Of a DNA stretch of 41,253 bases, positions 17,535 to 25,450 are shown piece after piece; position 1 is the first letter of the stretch; every line of letters begins with the position of its first letter. Below the pieces are notes generated by a model. The model did not search any database and was not told where the DNA came from. It worked only from the letters and a program-made list of their open reading frames with translations. The stretch spans positions 1 to 41,253 of the forward strand of contig JAYELL010000046.1 of assembly GCA_034717495.1 (NCBI GenBank). Direction: 5' to 3'. The DNA comes from Chloroflexota bacterium (GTDB lineage: Bacteria > Chloroflexota > Anaerolineae > JAAEKA01). Made by a program: the position numbers and the translations under genes.

Positions 17535-18821
17535 ATGAATTCGCGTGAACGTTTTCTGGAAGTCATGCACTTCAACACCGACGTACGGTCGATGAAGTGG
17601 GAGTTTGGTTTCTGGGGCGAGAACATCAGCCAATGGTATGAAGAGGGCCTGCCCAGGAAATTCGGCACTAACATACCCACCAGCCTGACCACGGTGGGTG
17701 CTTCCCTTTATACAACCGCGTGGACTCACGAGTGGGCAAAGAACCGGACCTACCTGGAGAAGTTCCACCATGAAAGGGAGCGTCCGGTGCCGCTTCCGCC
17801 TGGTATTGCCGTCTGGGGAGGTGCACTGTATTGGCCAAGTCAGGGATTCCCCCTGGCGCTCGATGTTATGGACTATTTCGATTTCGACAAGAGTACGGCC
17901 CTTGTACCTGTTGAGCAGCTTTTTTGTCCGTTCTTTCAGCCACAGATATTGGATGAGGATGATAAGTATCTGGTCTACGTCGATATCGATGGCGTCGAGC
18001 GCCAGTTTCAGAAGGAAGAGGGTGTCATCCCCAGCTCTCGTAAGTGGCCCATTCGGGACTGGGCGAGCTGGCAGCAAATCAAGGAGCAGCGCCTTCGATT
18101 GGACTCTATCCATGAGCGCTTCCCAGACAATTGGGATTGGTGGATCGAGGAATACAAGGGTCGAGACTATCCTCTCTCGGTGGGTGGCTACCCCAACGGC
18201 TATTTCGGAACATTGGTTCACCTGATCGGTTACGAGAACGTTTTCTATTTGTACTACGACCAACCTGACTTGCTCAAGGATATCAATCAGCACCTGACTG
18301 ATCTGTGGATCGCCATCTGGGAGGAGATTCTGGCCAATGTGGAGATCGACTGTTGTCACATTTGGGAGGATATGTCCTCTACCATGGGCACGATGATCTC
18401 TCCTGGCCACTTTGAGGAATTCATGGCGCCCTACTATCGCCAGGTCACCGATTTTCTGAAGGGCAAGGGCGTTGATATCATCCTGGTGGACACGGACGGA
18501 AATATCGAGCTGTTGATACCGCAGTTCCTGGAGGTAGGTGTCACCGGCATGTATCCTATGGAAACCTCAGCTGGCATGGATGTTGTCAAGCTTCGCCAGC
18601 AATACCCCCGCTTCCAGATGATGGGTGGCGTGCCCAAGTACGACATGGCGCTGGGACCGGAGCGTATCGAAGAATTTCTCCAGCCTGTAAACGAGTTGCT
18701 CAAGTATGGCGGCTATGTCCCCCATGGCGATCATCTCATCTCGCCCGGGGTTTCCTGGGAGCAATTCAAGCACTACCGCAATCGCCTCAACCAGATCATC
18801 GACGCCAACGGCAGCGAATAA
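17535..18821 (+). CDS. Uroporphyrinogen decarboxylase/MtaA-type methyltransferase-family protein
   Basis: 428 residues from ATG 17535 (GCGGAGG upstream); the longer open frame upstream lacks a RBS and family similarity. Features of the UroD-like barrel: MNSRERFLEVMHFN at the start, WEFGFWGE, GYPNGYFGTLVHLIGYENVFYLYYDQPDLLKDI, CCHIWEDMS, ISPGHFEEFMAPYYRQV, VDTDGNIELLIPQFLEVGVTG, and MMGGVPKYDMALGPERI. True heme-pathway UroD keeps a different N-terminal Arg-rich substrate motif, so this is more like the sugar-locus paralogs related to corrinoid methyltransferases. It lies 238 bases after the hydrolase; that gap holds a CTTCGGCTTCG/CTCAGCACAGG-type intergenic repeat and no gene. Function in the sugar pathway is unproven; demethylation of a methylated ligand is one possibility. 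Confidence 0.75.
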   Translation: MNSRERFLEVMHFNTDVRSMKWEFGFWGENISQWYEEGLPRKFGTNIPTSLTTVGASLYTTAWTHEWAKNRTYLEKFHHERERPVPLPPGIAVWGGALYWPSQGFPLALDVMDYFDFDKSTALVPVEQLFCPFFQPQILDEDDKYLVYVDIDGVERQFQKEEGVIPSSRKWPIRDWASWQQIKEQRLRLDSIHERFPDNWDWWIEEYKGRDYPLSVGGYPNGYFGTLVHLIGYENVFYLYYDQPDLLKDINQHLTDLWIAIWEEILANVEIDCCHIWEDMSSTMGTMISPGHFEEFMAPYYRQVTDFLKGKGVDIILVDTDGNIELLIPQFLEVGVTGMYPMETSAGMDVVKLRQQYPRFQMMGGVPKYDMALGPERIEEFLQPVNELLKYGGYVPHGDHLISPGVSWEQFKHYRNRLNQIIDANGSE

Positions 18822-19019
18822 ATGACCTTCTCCCGGTAGCAGGAGGCGCAGGCCCCGCTGGGTTCATGAACCGTTGGTGCAGAGAGAACCCCACCTATCA
18901 CTGAGCCATGGAAGTCGGCCGCCAGGTTGGCCGAATCAAGAACCAGGCGCGGCTTCTGGACATCGACCTGGCCGTAATCGGTTAGCTTTCTCTCTCTGGC
19001 AGGAACCCGGCGCTCCTGA
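18822..19019. other. Gene-free gap before repeat array 2
   Basis: No start/RBS-supported gene, RNA gene or terminator was recognised here. A short minus-strand open frame has no family likeness. Confidence 0.4.
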
Positions 19020-19556
19020 ATCGCCCGCGTCCCCGCGTCCCCGTGTCCTTCGCTCCCTTCGCGCTTCGTGTTCTTCGCGTCCCTCCGCGCCTTCGTGGTC
19101 CAACCCCTCCCCGCGTCCTTCGTGTCCTTCGCTCCCTTCGCGCTTCGTGTTCTTCGAGAGCCTTCGCGCCTTCGTGGTCCAACCCCTCCCCGCGTTCGCA
19201 AGGATGACAGCGGGAGTGACGCGGCTAAATGGCCTTCTGCGCCGCGTCCCCGCGTCCTTCGTGCCCTTCGCTCCCTTCGCGCTTTGCGTCCTTCGCGTCA
19301 CTCCGCGCCTTCGTGGTCCAACCCCTCCCCGCGTTCGCAAGGATGACAGCGGGAGTGACGCGGCTAAATGGCCTTTTGCGCCGCGTCCCCGTGTCCTTCG
19401 CTCCCTTCGCGCTTCGTGTTCTTCGAGAGCCTTCGCGCCTTCGTGGTCCAACCCCTCCCCGCGTCCCCGCGTCCTTCGTGTCCTTCGCTCCCTTCGCGCT
19501 TCGTGTTCTTCGAGAGCCTTCGCGCCTTCGTGGTCCAATCCCTCCCCGCGTCCCCG
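19020..19556. repeat. CT-rich intergenic repeat array 2
   Basis: The same family as the 9.25-kb array. Phrases TTCGCTCCCTTCGCGCTTCG, TTCGTGGTCCAACCCCTCC and CCCCGCGTCC alternate, and the longer GGATGACAGCGGGAGTGACG unit occurs twice (~19201 and ~19342). A block of about 100 bases around TTCGAGAGCCTTCGCGCC occurs three times. It ends directly against the lexA promoter. All open frames over it are repeat translations. Confidence 0.85.
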
Positions 19557-19558
19557 TC

Positions 19559-19587
19559 TTGACATAGAACAGTTGTTCTGATATAAT
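19559..19587 (+). promoter_or_regulatory. Consensus promoter of lexA operon
   Basis: TTGACA (19559-19564), 17-base spacer, TATAAT (19582-19587): a perfect sigma-70 consensus match. Such a strong promoter is usual where a repressor holds it down. Confidence 0.9.
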
Positions 19588-19607
19588 CATTTTAGAACAT
19601 TTGTTCA
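19566..19607. promoter_or_regulatory. Two LexA (SOS) boxes
   Basis: AGAACAGTTGTTCT (19566-19579) lies between -35 and -10. AGAACATTTGTTCA (19594-19607) lies just after the -10. Both fit GAAC-N4-GTTC, the Gram-positive/Chloroflexota-type LexA site. They imply autorepression and DNA-damage induction of the three-gene operon. Confidence 0.88.
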
Positions 19608-19658
19608 GTTCCCTTGCAGGGATACGTAGATTGGTTGTCGCACGAAAAGGAGAATCAG

Positions 19659-20297
19659 ATGTTGCCAACCCTAACGGAACTTGAAATGGAAGTCATCGAT
19701 TTCCTGGAGATGCAGCTGCGGAAAGACCCCATCGCCCCCAGCATCGACGAAATCTGCCAGGCCGTTCGCCTGACCCGCGGCTATCGCATTAACAAGCTTT
19801 TGAACTCACTGCGGGAAAAGGGTTACATCGACCGGCGCCCAGGACGGGCCCGCTCGCTTCGCCTGTTGCTTAGTAGTGATGGCCAGCCCTTCCAGGCCGG
19901 CAGCAGACTGGTCCAGGTGCCGGTCCTTGGCCTGATCGCCGCGGGTTCCCCCATCGATCCACAGGATGGTTTCGACGACTTCATCGAAATCACCTCCGGG
20001 CTGATCGGAGATCCCAGCGAGACCTTTGCCCTTCGGGTCAAGGGAGATTCCATGATCGAGGACTCGGTCCTCGACGGCGATCTCGTGATCCTGCAGCATC
20101 AGACCACGGCCAGTAACGGTGATATGGTCGCCGCCTGGCTGCTCGACTCCGGCGAAACTACACTGAAACGCTACTACCGGGAGGGCAGACAGATCAGGTT
20201 GAAGCCGGCCAATGCCGGATATGCTGACCGGGTCGAGGATGAAAGCAATGTTCAGGTGCAGGGCAAGGTTGTGGCGGTCGTTCGTCAACTGATGTGA
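19659..20297 (+). CDS. lexA: LexA repressor
   Basis: 212 residues from ATG 19659, preceded by AAAAGGAG; an upstream in-frame ATG (19614) has no RBS. Winged helix at ~3-70 (LTELEMEVIDFLEMQL ... RLTRGYRINKLLNSLREKGYI). The self-cleavage bond is Ala95-Gly96 in GLIAAGSP. The S24 catalytic dyad is Ser131 (VKGDSMIEDSVLDGD) and Lys170 (GETTLKRYY). It represses SOS genes until RecA-stimulated self-cleavage. Its own promoter carries two matching boxes. The downstream FtsK-like and membrane genes, 114 bases later, are probably in the same transcript. Confidence 0.95.
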   Translation: MLPTLTELEMEVIDFLEMQLRKDPIAPSIDEICQAVRLTRGYRINKLLNSLREKGYIDRRPGRARSLRLLLSSDGQPFQAGSRLVQVPVLGLIAAGSPIDPQDGFDDFIEITSGLIGDPSETFALRVKGDSMIEDSVLDGDLVILQHQTTASNGDMVAAWLLDSGETTLKRYYREGRQIRLKPANAGYADRVEDESNVQVQGKVVAVVRQLM

Positions 20298-20411
20298 AGC
20301 GCGCCAGTATCCTCCTGGCGTTGCAATCAATCAACCAGTTCCAGACCTCCTTCTTGCCTCATAGGATCCCTATAACGTGCGTCATCGCTGCCGCTATGCA
20401 GGAGGCAGGTC

Positions 20412-21494
20412 ATGCGAAGAAGACTGGAAATGCAAGCAGATCGGATCGAAGCGGTCCTCGCTTCCCACAAGGTTCCAGGTCGCGTCTGGGGCGGCACCAT
20501 CACACCGCGCTTCATTCGCTTTCAACTCACCACCTCCCTCGGTACCCGCGTCAACAAGGTCTCTCAACTCTCTGAAGAGTTCGCCCTCTCCCTCGGCGTC
20601 TCCTCCGCTCGCATCTACCGGCAAAACGGCGCCATCCAGGTCGAGGTCCCTCGCAGCAAACCTCAGTCCGTTCGCCTTCTGCCTCTCTGCCAACGCCTGT
20701 CCAACGTCCCTCCCCTGGCCGCTCTGCTTGGCCTCGATCACGACGGCACTCCCCTGCTCCTTCGCCTGCCCAGCCCCGATGTCGTTCACGTCCTCATCTC
20801 TGGCACCACCGGCAGCGGCAAGACCGCCCTGCTTCGCTCCATCCTGCTCTCCCTCGCCATGTTCAATCGCCAGGGTGCCCTGCAACTCCTGCTCATCGAT
20901 CCCAAGAGCCGTGGCTTCAGCCCCCTCGCTCAACTCCCTCACATCCTCGGCCGCCTCGTCTCCACTCCCCAGGAAGGTGTCCAGGCTCTCTCCTGGCTCA
21001 TCCAGGAAATGGAGCGCCGTGACCGCGATCATATCTGCTCTCCCTCCATCGTCGTCGCCATCGACGAACTCGCCGACCTGCTCACCACCGGTGGCAAAGA
21101 GGTCGAAACCGCCCTGCTTCGCCTCGCCCAAAGAGGCCGGGAGGCTGGCATCCATCTCCTCTGTGCCACCCAGAAACCGGCCGCCTCCATCCTCTCCAGC
21201 CTCATCAAGGCCAACTTCCCCGTCCGTCTCGTCGGCTCCGTCTCCAGCCCCGAGGATGCCAAGGTTGCTTCTGGTATCGCCGCCACTGGCGCCGAAAAAC
21301 TGCTCGGCCGCGGCGACTTCCTGCTGATCAACAAGGGCCAGATCGTCCGCTTCCAGGCCGCTTACGCCCCTGAGGTCGACATCCGCCAGATCGTCAACCG
21401 CCTCCACCTTGCCAGCGACTCACGCCATCGCTGGTCCCAATCCGTGCCTCTCCTGGCACCTGTCGCCCAGCCTGTACCCGGGAGCACCTCATGA
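20412..21494 (+). CDS. Soluble FtsK/SpoIIIE-type DNA translocase motor
   Basis: 360 residues; ATG with AGGAGG upstream. The N-terminal ~100 residues resemble the FtsK alpha domain (GRVWGGTITPRFIRFQL, EFALSLGVSSARI). The RecA-like motor has Walker A GTTGSGKT (131-138), DPKSRGF, Walker B IVVAIDELADL (~213-223), LLRLAQRGREAGIHLLCATQKP and the SVSSPEDAKVASGIAATGAEKLLGRGDFL tail typical of FtsK. It lacks both the N-terminal four-TM domain and the DNA-reading gamma winged helix, so it is half the usual size. Codon choice is strongly C-ending (CTC, TCC, CCC), unlike its neighbours. It overlaps the next gene by 4 bases. It may pump DNA at division or during damage repair; a conjugative/integrative-element role is an alternative, but no relaxase or integrase is near. 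Confidence 0.85.
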   Translation: MRRRLEMQADRIEAVLASHKVPGRVWGGTITPRFIRFQLTTSLGTRVNKVSQLSEEFALSLGVSSARIYRQNGAIQVEVPRSKPQSVRLLPLCQRLSNVPPLAALLGLDHDGTPLLLRLPSPDVVHVLISGTTGSGKTALLRSILLSLAMFNRQGALQLLLIDPKSRGFSPLAQLPHILGRLVSTPQEGVQALSWLIQEMERRDRDHICSPSIVVAIDELADLLTTGGKEVETALLRLAQRGREAGIHLLCATQKPAASILSSLIKANFPVRLVGSVSSPEDAKVASGIAATGAEKLLGRGDFLLINKGQIVRFQAAYAPEVDIRQIVNRLHLASDSRHRWSQSVPLLAPVAQPVPGSTS

Positions 21495-21877
21495 AATGGA
21501 TCCTCGCTCTCACCACCGTCGCCGCTGCCGTCACCCTGGCACTCATCATCGGCCAGCGCATGAGCACCGATGCCATGGCCATCGCCTTCGGCGTTGTCTT
21601 CGGCGTCGCAGCCAGCATCCCAACCAGCCTGATTGTCGTCCTTGCCACCCGCAGTCGCCCCCGCGACACATACCGCCCGCCCGAGCACCCACCTCAGCCC
21701 GGCCAACCCCAGGTCGTCATCATGCCCGGACCTGTCGGCCAGCGCAATCCCTGGCTCAACAGCGGCCTGCCGCAGCAACAGCTCCCTCAGCCTCCCGCCG
21801 ACTTCTACAAGACCCAACCCGATCGACGCTTCAAGGTCGTCGGCGAGGATGAACACTGGCTGGATGCCGAGGATTAG
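21491..21877 (+). CDS. Small two-helix membrane protein coupled to the FtsK-like motor
   Basis: 128 residues, starting in an ATGA overlap with the motor gene. Two hydrophobic helices (WILALTTVAAAVTLALIIG at ~3-22 and MAIAFGVVFGVAASIPTSLIVVLA at ~29-52) are followed by a basic turn, a Pro/Gln-rich linker (~60-108) and an acidic tail (VVGEDEHWLDAED). No family was recognised. The TM plus Pro-rich linker layout mimics the N-terminal half of a classical FtsK, so it may anchor the soluble motor to the membrane. No terminator was seen in the 43 bases before the convergent sufE gene. Confidence 0.75.
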   Translation: MKWILALTTVAAAVTLALIIGQRMSTDAMAIAFGVVFGVAASIPTSLIVVLATRSRPRDTYRPPEHPPQPGQPQVVIMPGPVGQRNPWLNSGLPQQQLPQPPADFYKTQPDRRFKVVGEDEHWLDAED

Positions 21878-21920
21878 TGCTCATTTGTCATTCGAGTTAT
21901 TCCTTTTCTGCGGAACCCGA

Positions 21921-22367
21921 TCAGGCCCCGATCTCGCGCAGCGCAAGCCGTTTCATGTAGGAAAGAATCGCGCTGATGCCGTTCAACCGTTGGTAACTCA
22001 ACACATCCGGCAGGCCCATCTCGCGATAGAAGTCGCCTGGGATCGCCAGGATTTCCTGTGGCGTGGTGCCAGACAGCCCTTCAGCCATCAAGGATGCAAA
22101 ACCTCGTACGGTCGGCGACTCCGGCGGCACGTCGAAGTAGAAGATCATGCGACCATCGTTGGCCTCGGCGTGGATGAATACCGGGGTCATGCATTCGTGA
22201 ACCTGTTCCATGCCGTCACGCTGCTCAGCAAGCCAGTCGGGAAGCAATGGCATGCGATCTGAGAAATCGAGCAACAGCTCCAGCTTTTCACGCCCTTCCG
22301 CCCACTTGAAATCTTCCACGATATCCTGCAACTGCCGGGGCAAACTGTCAGTATTCTCGGCCATCAT
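21921..22367 (-). CDS. sufE: SufE-family sulfur acceptor for Fe-S cluster assembly
   Basis: 148 residues (ATGATG start at 22367/22364 after GAGAGGAA). The family pattern is present: LQDIVEDFKWAEGREKLELLLDF near the start and the active Cys59 in QVHECMTPVF, then FYFDVPPESPTVRGFASLMAEGLSGTTPQEIL. SufE takes persulfide from a cysteine desulfurase (SufS) and stimulates it. No suf genes are nearby, so it works with a distant SufS. A separate promoter at 22396-22424 drives it. Confidence 0.88.
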   Translation of the reverse strand: MMAENTDSLPRQLQDIVEDFKWAEGREKLELLLDFSDRMPLLPDWLAEQRDGMEQVHECMTPVFIHAEANDGRMIFYFDVPPESPTVRGFASLMAEGLSGTTPQEILAIPGDFYREMGLPDVLSYQRLNGISAILSYMKRLALREIGA

Positions 22368-22395
22368 CCGTTCCTCTCAAATAGGGCATCGGTTC

Positions 22396-22424
22396 ATTGT
22401 AGATGCCCTGCAAATCCCCGTCAA
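22396..22424 (-). promoter_or_regulatory. Promoter of sufE
   Basis: On the minus strand TTGACG (22424-22419), 17-base spacer, TACAAT (22401-22396). A GGGCATC/GATGCCC inverted repeat (22384-22390 / 22402-22408) overlaps the -10 and start region and could be an operator. Confidence 0.6.
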
Positions 22425-22530
22425 ATAATCCAAAATTCCCTGTCTGGCGACCGGGGATAGATCTGTCCGGAGTAATGGCATCCAGAACAGGTCGTGGGAT
22501 TCGCCGGCAGTTGCCCTCCATGCTGCAATG

Positions 22531-23457
22531 TCAGAGCGCTGATAACAGCATTCCCAGGGAAAAGAGAACGCAAAAGACAAGGCTCAGCCGGGCAGTGCCG
22601 GCCAGAGCCTTGTTCAATGCCGGCCCATCGGTCGTGGACACAACGGTTTGCCTCAAACGGGCAGCCATGGGCAGGGAGAGCCAGGGCAACAGGAGCAGCG
22701 AGGCCATCAAGGCCGGCCTTCCGTGAAGGAGATCGACGATTGACAACAGGACTGGCACCAGGTAGGCAACTGCCAACAACAGGGTGTATTCCCCGTGAGT
22801 ACCCTCCACGCCCAGCCGCACTGCCAGGGTTCGTTTGCCTACCCGGGCGTCGGTCTGCATGTCCCGCAGATTGTTTACGACCAGGATGGCTGTGATCAGT
22901 GCGCCGGGCGGGATAGCGGCGGCGACTACCACCGGCGTGACCGTCAGCGCCTGCACGTAATAGGTGCCAATCACCGCGGCCAGGCCAAAAAAGGTAAAAA
23001 CAAACAGATCTCCCAGGCCATGGGATGCCAGGGGAAAGGGCCCGGCACTGTATGCCACCGATGAGATGATACCGGCCACGCCCACCACCAGAATGGGCCA
23101 GCCACCGATGGCAATCAGGTACAGCCCGATGAGAGCGGTGATAAGCAGCACCAGGATCAGGCCAAGTCGAAGTTCACTGAGAGGAATGAGGCCGCTCGAT
23201 GCAACCCGGGTCGGCCCCTTGCGGTCAGCCTGATCGAGTCCGCGAACGAAATCGAAGTAATCGTTGGCCAGGTTGCTGGCAATTTGCAACAGGATCGCGG
23301 CGGTCAAGGAGGCCAGCACTGGCAGCAGCTGAAAGAGATCATCAGCGACAGCCAGGGCAGCGCCCACCAATACCGGCCCAACCGCAGCCGGCAGGGTCTT
23401 GGGCCGAATGGCCAGTTGCCACGCCTGAGCGCCTGAAATTTCTTCCTGATGATTCAT
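22531..23457 (-). CDS. menA: 1,4-dihydroxy-2-naphthoate polyprenyltransferase (MenA-like)
   Basis: 308 residues from ATG 23457 ([35 protein letters not shown]). UbiA-superfamily membrane protein with ~8-9 helices. The first Asp-rich motif is [21 protein letters not shown] and the second [22 protein letters not shown]; both bind prenyl diphosphate-Mg. It makes demethylmenaquinone in the inner membrane, so the organism respires with menaquinone. The RBS is weak; the longer frame upstream runs into the neighbouring gene and was not used. Other men genes are not in the window. Confidence 0.88.
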   Translation of the reverse strand: MNHQEEISGAQAWQLAIRPKTLPAAVGPVLVGAALAVADDLFQLLPVLASLTAAILLQIASNLANDYFDFVRGLDQADRKGPTRVASSGLIPLSELRLGLILVLLITALIGLYLIAIGGWPILVVGVAGIISSVAYSAGPFPLASHGLGDLFVFTFFGLAAVIGTYYVQALTVTPVVVAAAIPPGALITAILVVNNLRDMQTDARVGKRTLAVRLGVEGTHGEYTLLLAVAYLVPVLLSIVDLLHGRPALMASLLLLPWLSLPMAARLRQTVVSTTDGPALNKALAGTARLSLVFCVLFSLGMLLSAL

Positions 23458-23494
23458 TTTCGGTTTCGCCGGATGGCATTTCGGTTCGGCGTCC

Positions 23495-24121
23495 TCAGTC
23501 CCATTCGCCGCCCGGATTAAGGGGCGCTTCTTCCCAGGCTTGCAGGAAGGCCATCGCCTGGTCGGAGGTAAGCAAGTAGGCAAAGCGAGCAACCTGCCGT
23601 CCCATATCCTGTACACGCTGCTCCAATTGGGGATCCTTTAGATTCCCGTCATTGTCGAACTGCTTCCACCCTTGCGCGATCGACACTTGCTGGGGCAGTA
23701 CCCAGGCGCGCAATGATCGTCCCACGGCCCGAAGACTATTGAGGGAATTGGTAGCGCCCATGCTGCCCCCTGCGACACCCAGGAGACCGATCATTTTTCC
23801 TTCGAATTCATCGAAACCCATCAGGTCCAACGCATTTTTCAGAACACCGCTGAAGCCTGCGTGATATTCGGGCGTTCCGAGCAGGACACCATGAGCCCCT
23901 TTGATTTCCCGCTTGAGGCGCAACACGTCGGGAGCTTGCCTGGCATCTTCGCCATCACAGAAGGGCAACTGGTAGCTGCGCAGGTCAATCAACTCAGTTT
24001 CTGCGCCAAGCTCTCGAGCTCCAGCCAGCGCTATCTCCAGGGCGCTTCGCGTATAGCTGGCGGGACGCAGGCTACCACAGATGGCAGCAACGCGGATAGA
24101 ATTCTTGCTTATGTCACTCAT
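23495..24121 (-). CDS. NADPH-dependent FMN reductase-family protein
   Basis: 208 residues from ATG 24121 (GGAGAA upstream). Flavodoxin-like fold with AAICGSLRPASYTRSAL (phosphate loop), LPFCDGEDA, GTPEYHAGFSGVLKNALDLMGFDEFEGKMIGLLGVAGGSMGA, all typical of SsuE/YieF-type NAD(P)H:FMN or quinone/chromate reductases. Ends 38 bases before menA's start, so co-transcription is plausible. Quinone reduction next to menA is an appealing but unproven link. Confidence 0.88.
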   Translation of the reverse strand: MSDISKNSIRVAAICGSLRPASYTRSALEIALAGARELGAETELIDLRSYQLPFCDGEDARQAPDVLRLKREIKGAHGVLLGTPEYHAGFSGVLKNALDLMGFDEFEGKMIGLLGVAGGSMGATNSLNSLRAVGRSLRAWVLPQQVSIAQGWKQFDNDGNLKDPQLEQRVQDMGRQVARFAYLLTSDQAMAFLQAWEEAPLNPGGEWD

Positions 24122-24146
24122 CGCAGGTTCTCCGGGTGCCTCCCCA

Positions 24147-24521
24147 TCAGTTGCCGCGCCAGGCAGCCAGCGCCAGAAGAATCCATCCGGTGATGAAGGC
24201 GGCGCCGCCGATGGGTGCCACGGCGCCCAGCCAGCTGGTTCCCGTAAAGGCAAGCAGGTACAGGCTGCCCGAAAAAAAGAGGATTCCAGCCACGAATAGC
24301 CATCCGGCTGCCGCCGGAAGTCTCGATTGTGCCCAGCGCGTCAGGGCGATGGCGACGAGCAATAGCGCCAGCGAATGATACATCTGATAGCGGACCCCCG
24401 TTTCGAAAGTTGAAAGCAGGTCTTCGCTTAGCCGGCCCTGCAGGCCATGAGCGCCAAAAGCTCCCAACGCTACTGCAAGCCCGCCCATCAGGCTGCCAAT
24501 GATGAAAAAAAGGCGATCCAT
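24147..24521 (-). CDS. DUF423 (YgdD-type) small membrane protein
   Basis: 124 residues from ATG 24521 (GGAGAT upstream); a longer start at 24548 is less well placed. Four hydrophobic helices. The family signature is [36 protein letters not shown], plus [12 protein letters not shown] and [12 protein letters not shown]. Function of the family is unknown. Confidence 0.85.
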   Translation of the reverse strand: MDRLFFIIGSLMGGLAVALGAFGAHGLQGRLSEDLLSTFETGVRYQMYHSLALLLVAIALTRWAQSRLPAAAGWLFVAGILFFSGSLYLLAFTGTSWLGAVAPIGGAAFITGWILLALAAWRGN

Positions 24522-24566
24522 GGTTATCTCCGGTGAGGTTTCCGACATCAGCGAGATCCGGCCCGA

Positions 24567-25397
24567 TCAGTCCTGGGTCGCGATAAAAAGACCGGTGGAT
24601 TTTTGGATATGGATCGCGCCCTGGTTAGCCATTTCTTCGACCAGCAGTTGCCGCAATGCGTCTTGATCATTCTCGTCAGCCAGACCCCAAAGCCGACTTG
24701 ACTGCACATACGCCATCAGGGCTTCGATCTCGGTCACAACCAGGCCATCCCGGTACTGGGAAAGGGAAATCGTATCGAACCAGGGCATGAGCTGCTCGGT
24801 ACCATTTTCCAGACCAAACTGGTCGAAGGCGCCCATGGTCACGGCTTCCTCGGGCACCAACCGGAGTACGTACTGGCGCAGCTCCTGCATGTGTGAGCGT
24901 CCGTTGGTGGCCGCGTAGAGTTGCCCTTCCGGCTTCAGGACCCGCTGAATCTCGCGAAGGGCCTGCCGGCGATCAGGCACATGGTAGAGCATGTGGTTGG
25001 CCACCACACCGTCGAAGCTGTTGTCGCCAAAGGGAATCGACTGGGCCTCGATCAATTCAAACTGAAAATGTCCCAGGGTTGGCGATGCGTTGGCTCCATC
25101 GCTACCAAAGCCCAGATTGTCCTTCGCTTTTTCGAGCATCCCCGGGGACATATCCGAGAGTGTGAGTTGCCATCTTGCTGGAATCCGGTCCAGGTTTTGG
25201 CGCCACAGGTCGGCAGGGCCGCATCCAAGCTCAAGTACACGGGCGTCAGCAGGGAAATCGAAGTGGTCAAACACCCAGCGATGCCAGCTTCCCTTGTTGG
25301 TGCTATACAGCTGGTGTAACCGAATACGGGTATTGAGATTTGAATCGTCTTTATACTGCTCTTTCAGCAGATAATCCTGTTCGGAAATCTTTGTCAT
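24567..25397 (-). CDS. Class I SAM-dependent methyltransferase
   Basis: 276 residues from ATG 25397; an ATG at 25424 is also possible. Motif I is RVLELGCGPADLWRQNL, then LTLSDMSPGMLEKAKDNL (motif II), FDGVVANHMLYHVPDRRQALREIQRVLKPEGQLYAATNG (motifs post-II/III). The ubiE/Methyltransf_11 type is clear, but the acceptor is not. A UbiE-like role in menaquinone synthesis is possible given menA in the same cluster, yet the sequence lacks clear MenG hallmarks. It starts ~54 bases after the upstream CorC-like gene. Confidence 0.82.
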   Translation of the reverse strand: MTKISEQDYLLKEQYKDDSNLNTRIRLHQLYSTNKGSWHRWVFDHFDFPADARVLELGCGPADLWRQNLDRIPARWQLTLSDMSPGMLEKAKDNLGFGSDGANASPTLGHFQFELIEAQSIPFGDNSFDGVVANHMLYHVPDRRQALREIQRVLKPEGQLYAATNGRSHMQELRQYVLRLVPEEAVTMGAFDQFGLENGTEQLMPWFDTISLSQYRDGLVVTEIEALMAYVQSSRLWGLADENDQDALRQLLVEEMANQGAIHIQKSTGLFIATQD

Positions 25398-25450
25398 ACC
25401 AACTTCTTTCTCACCACGAGTCATGCCCTCTGCAATCAACCATTGACGAT

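Noticed and set aside
18874-19668. Several open frames of 60-235 codons on both strands
   Set aside because: They translate the CT-rich repeat array (endless Arg/Pro/Ser or Arg/Glu/Gly phrases), with no RBS and repeated blocks.
20377-21407. Long open frames in other frames over the FtsK-like gene (both strands)
   Set aside because: Products are Ser/Pro- or Glu/Asp/Gly-rich translations of the CT-rich coding strand; the FtsK frame carries Walker motifs and a RBS.
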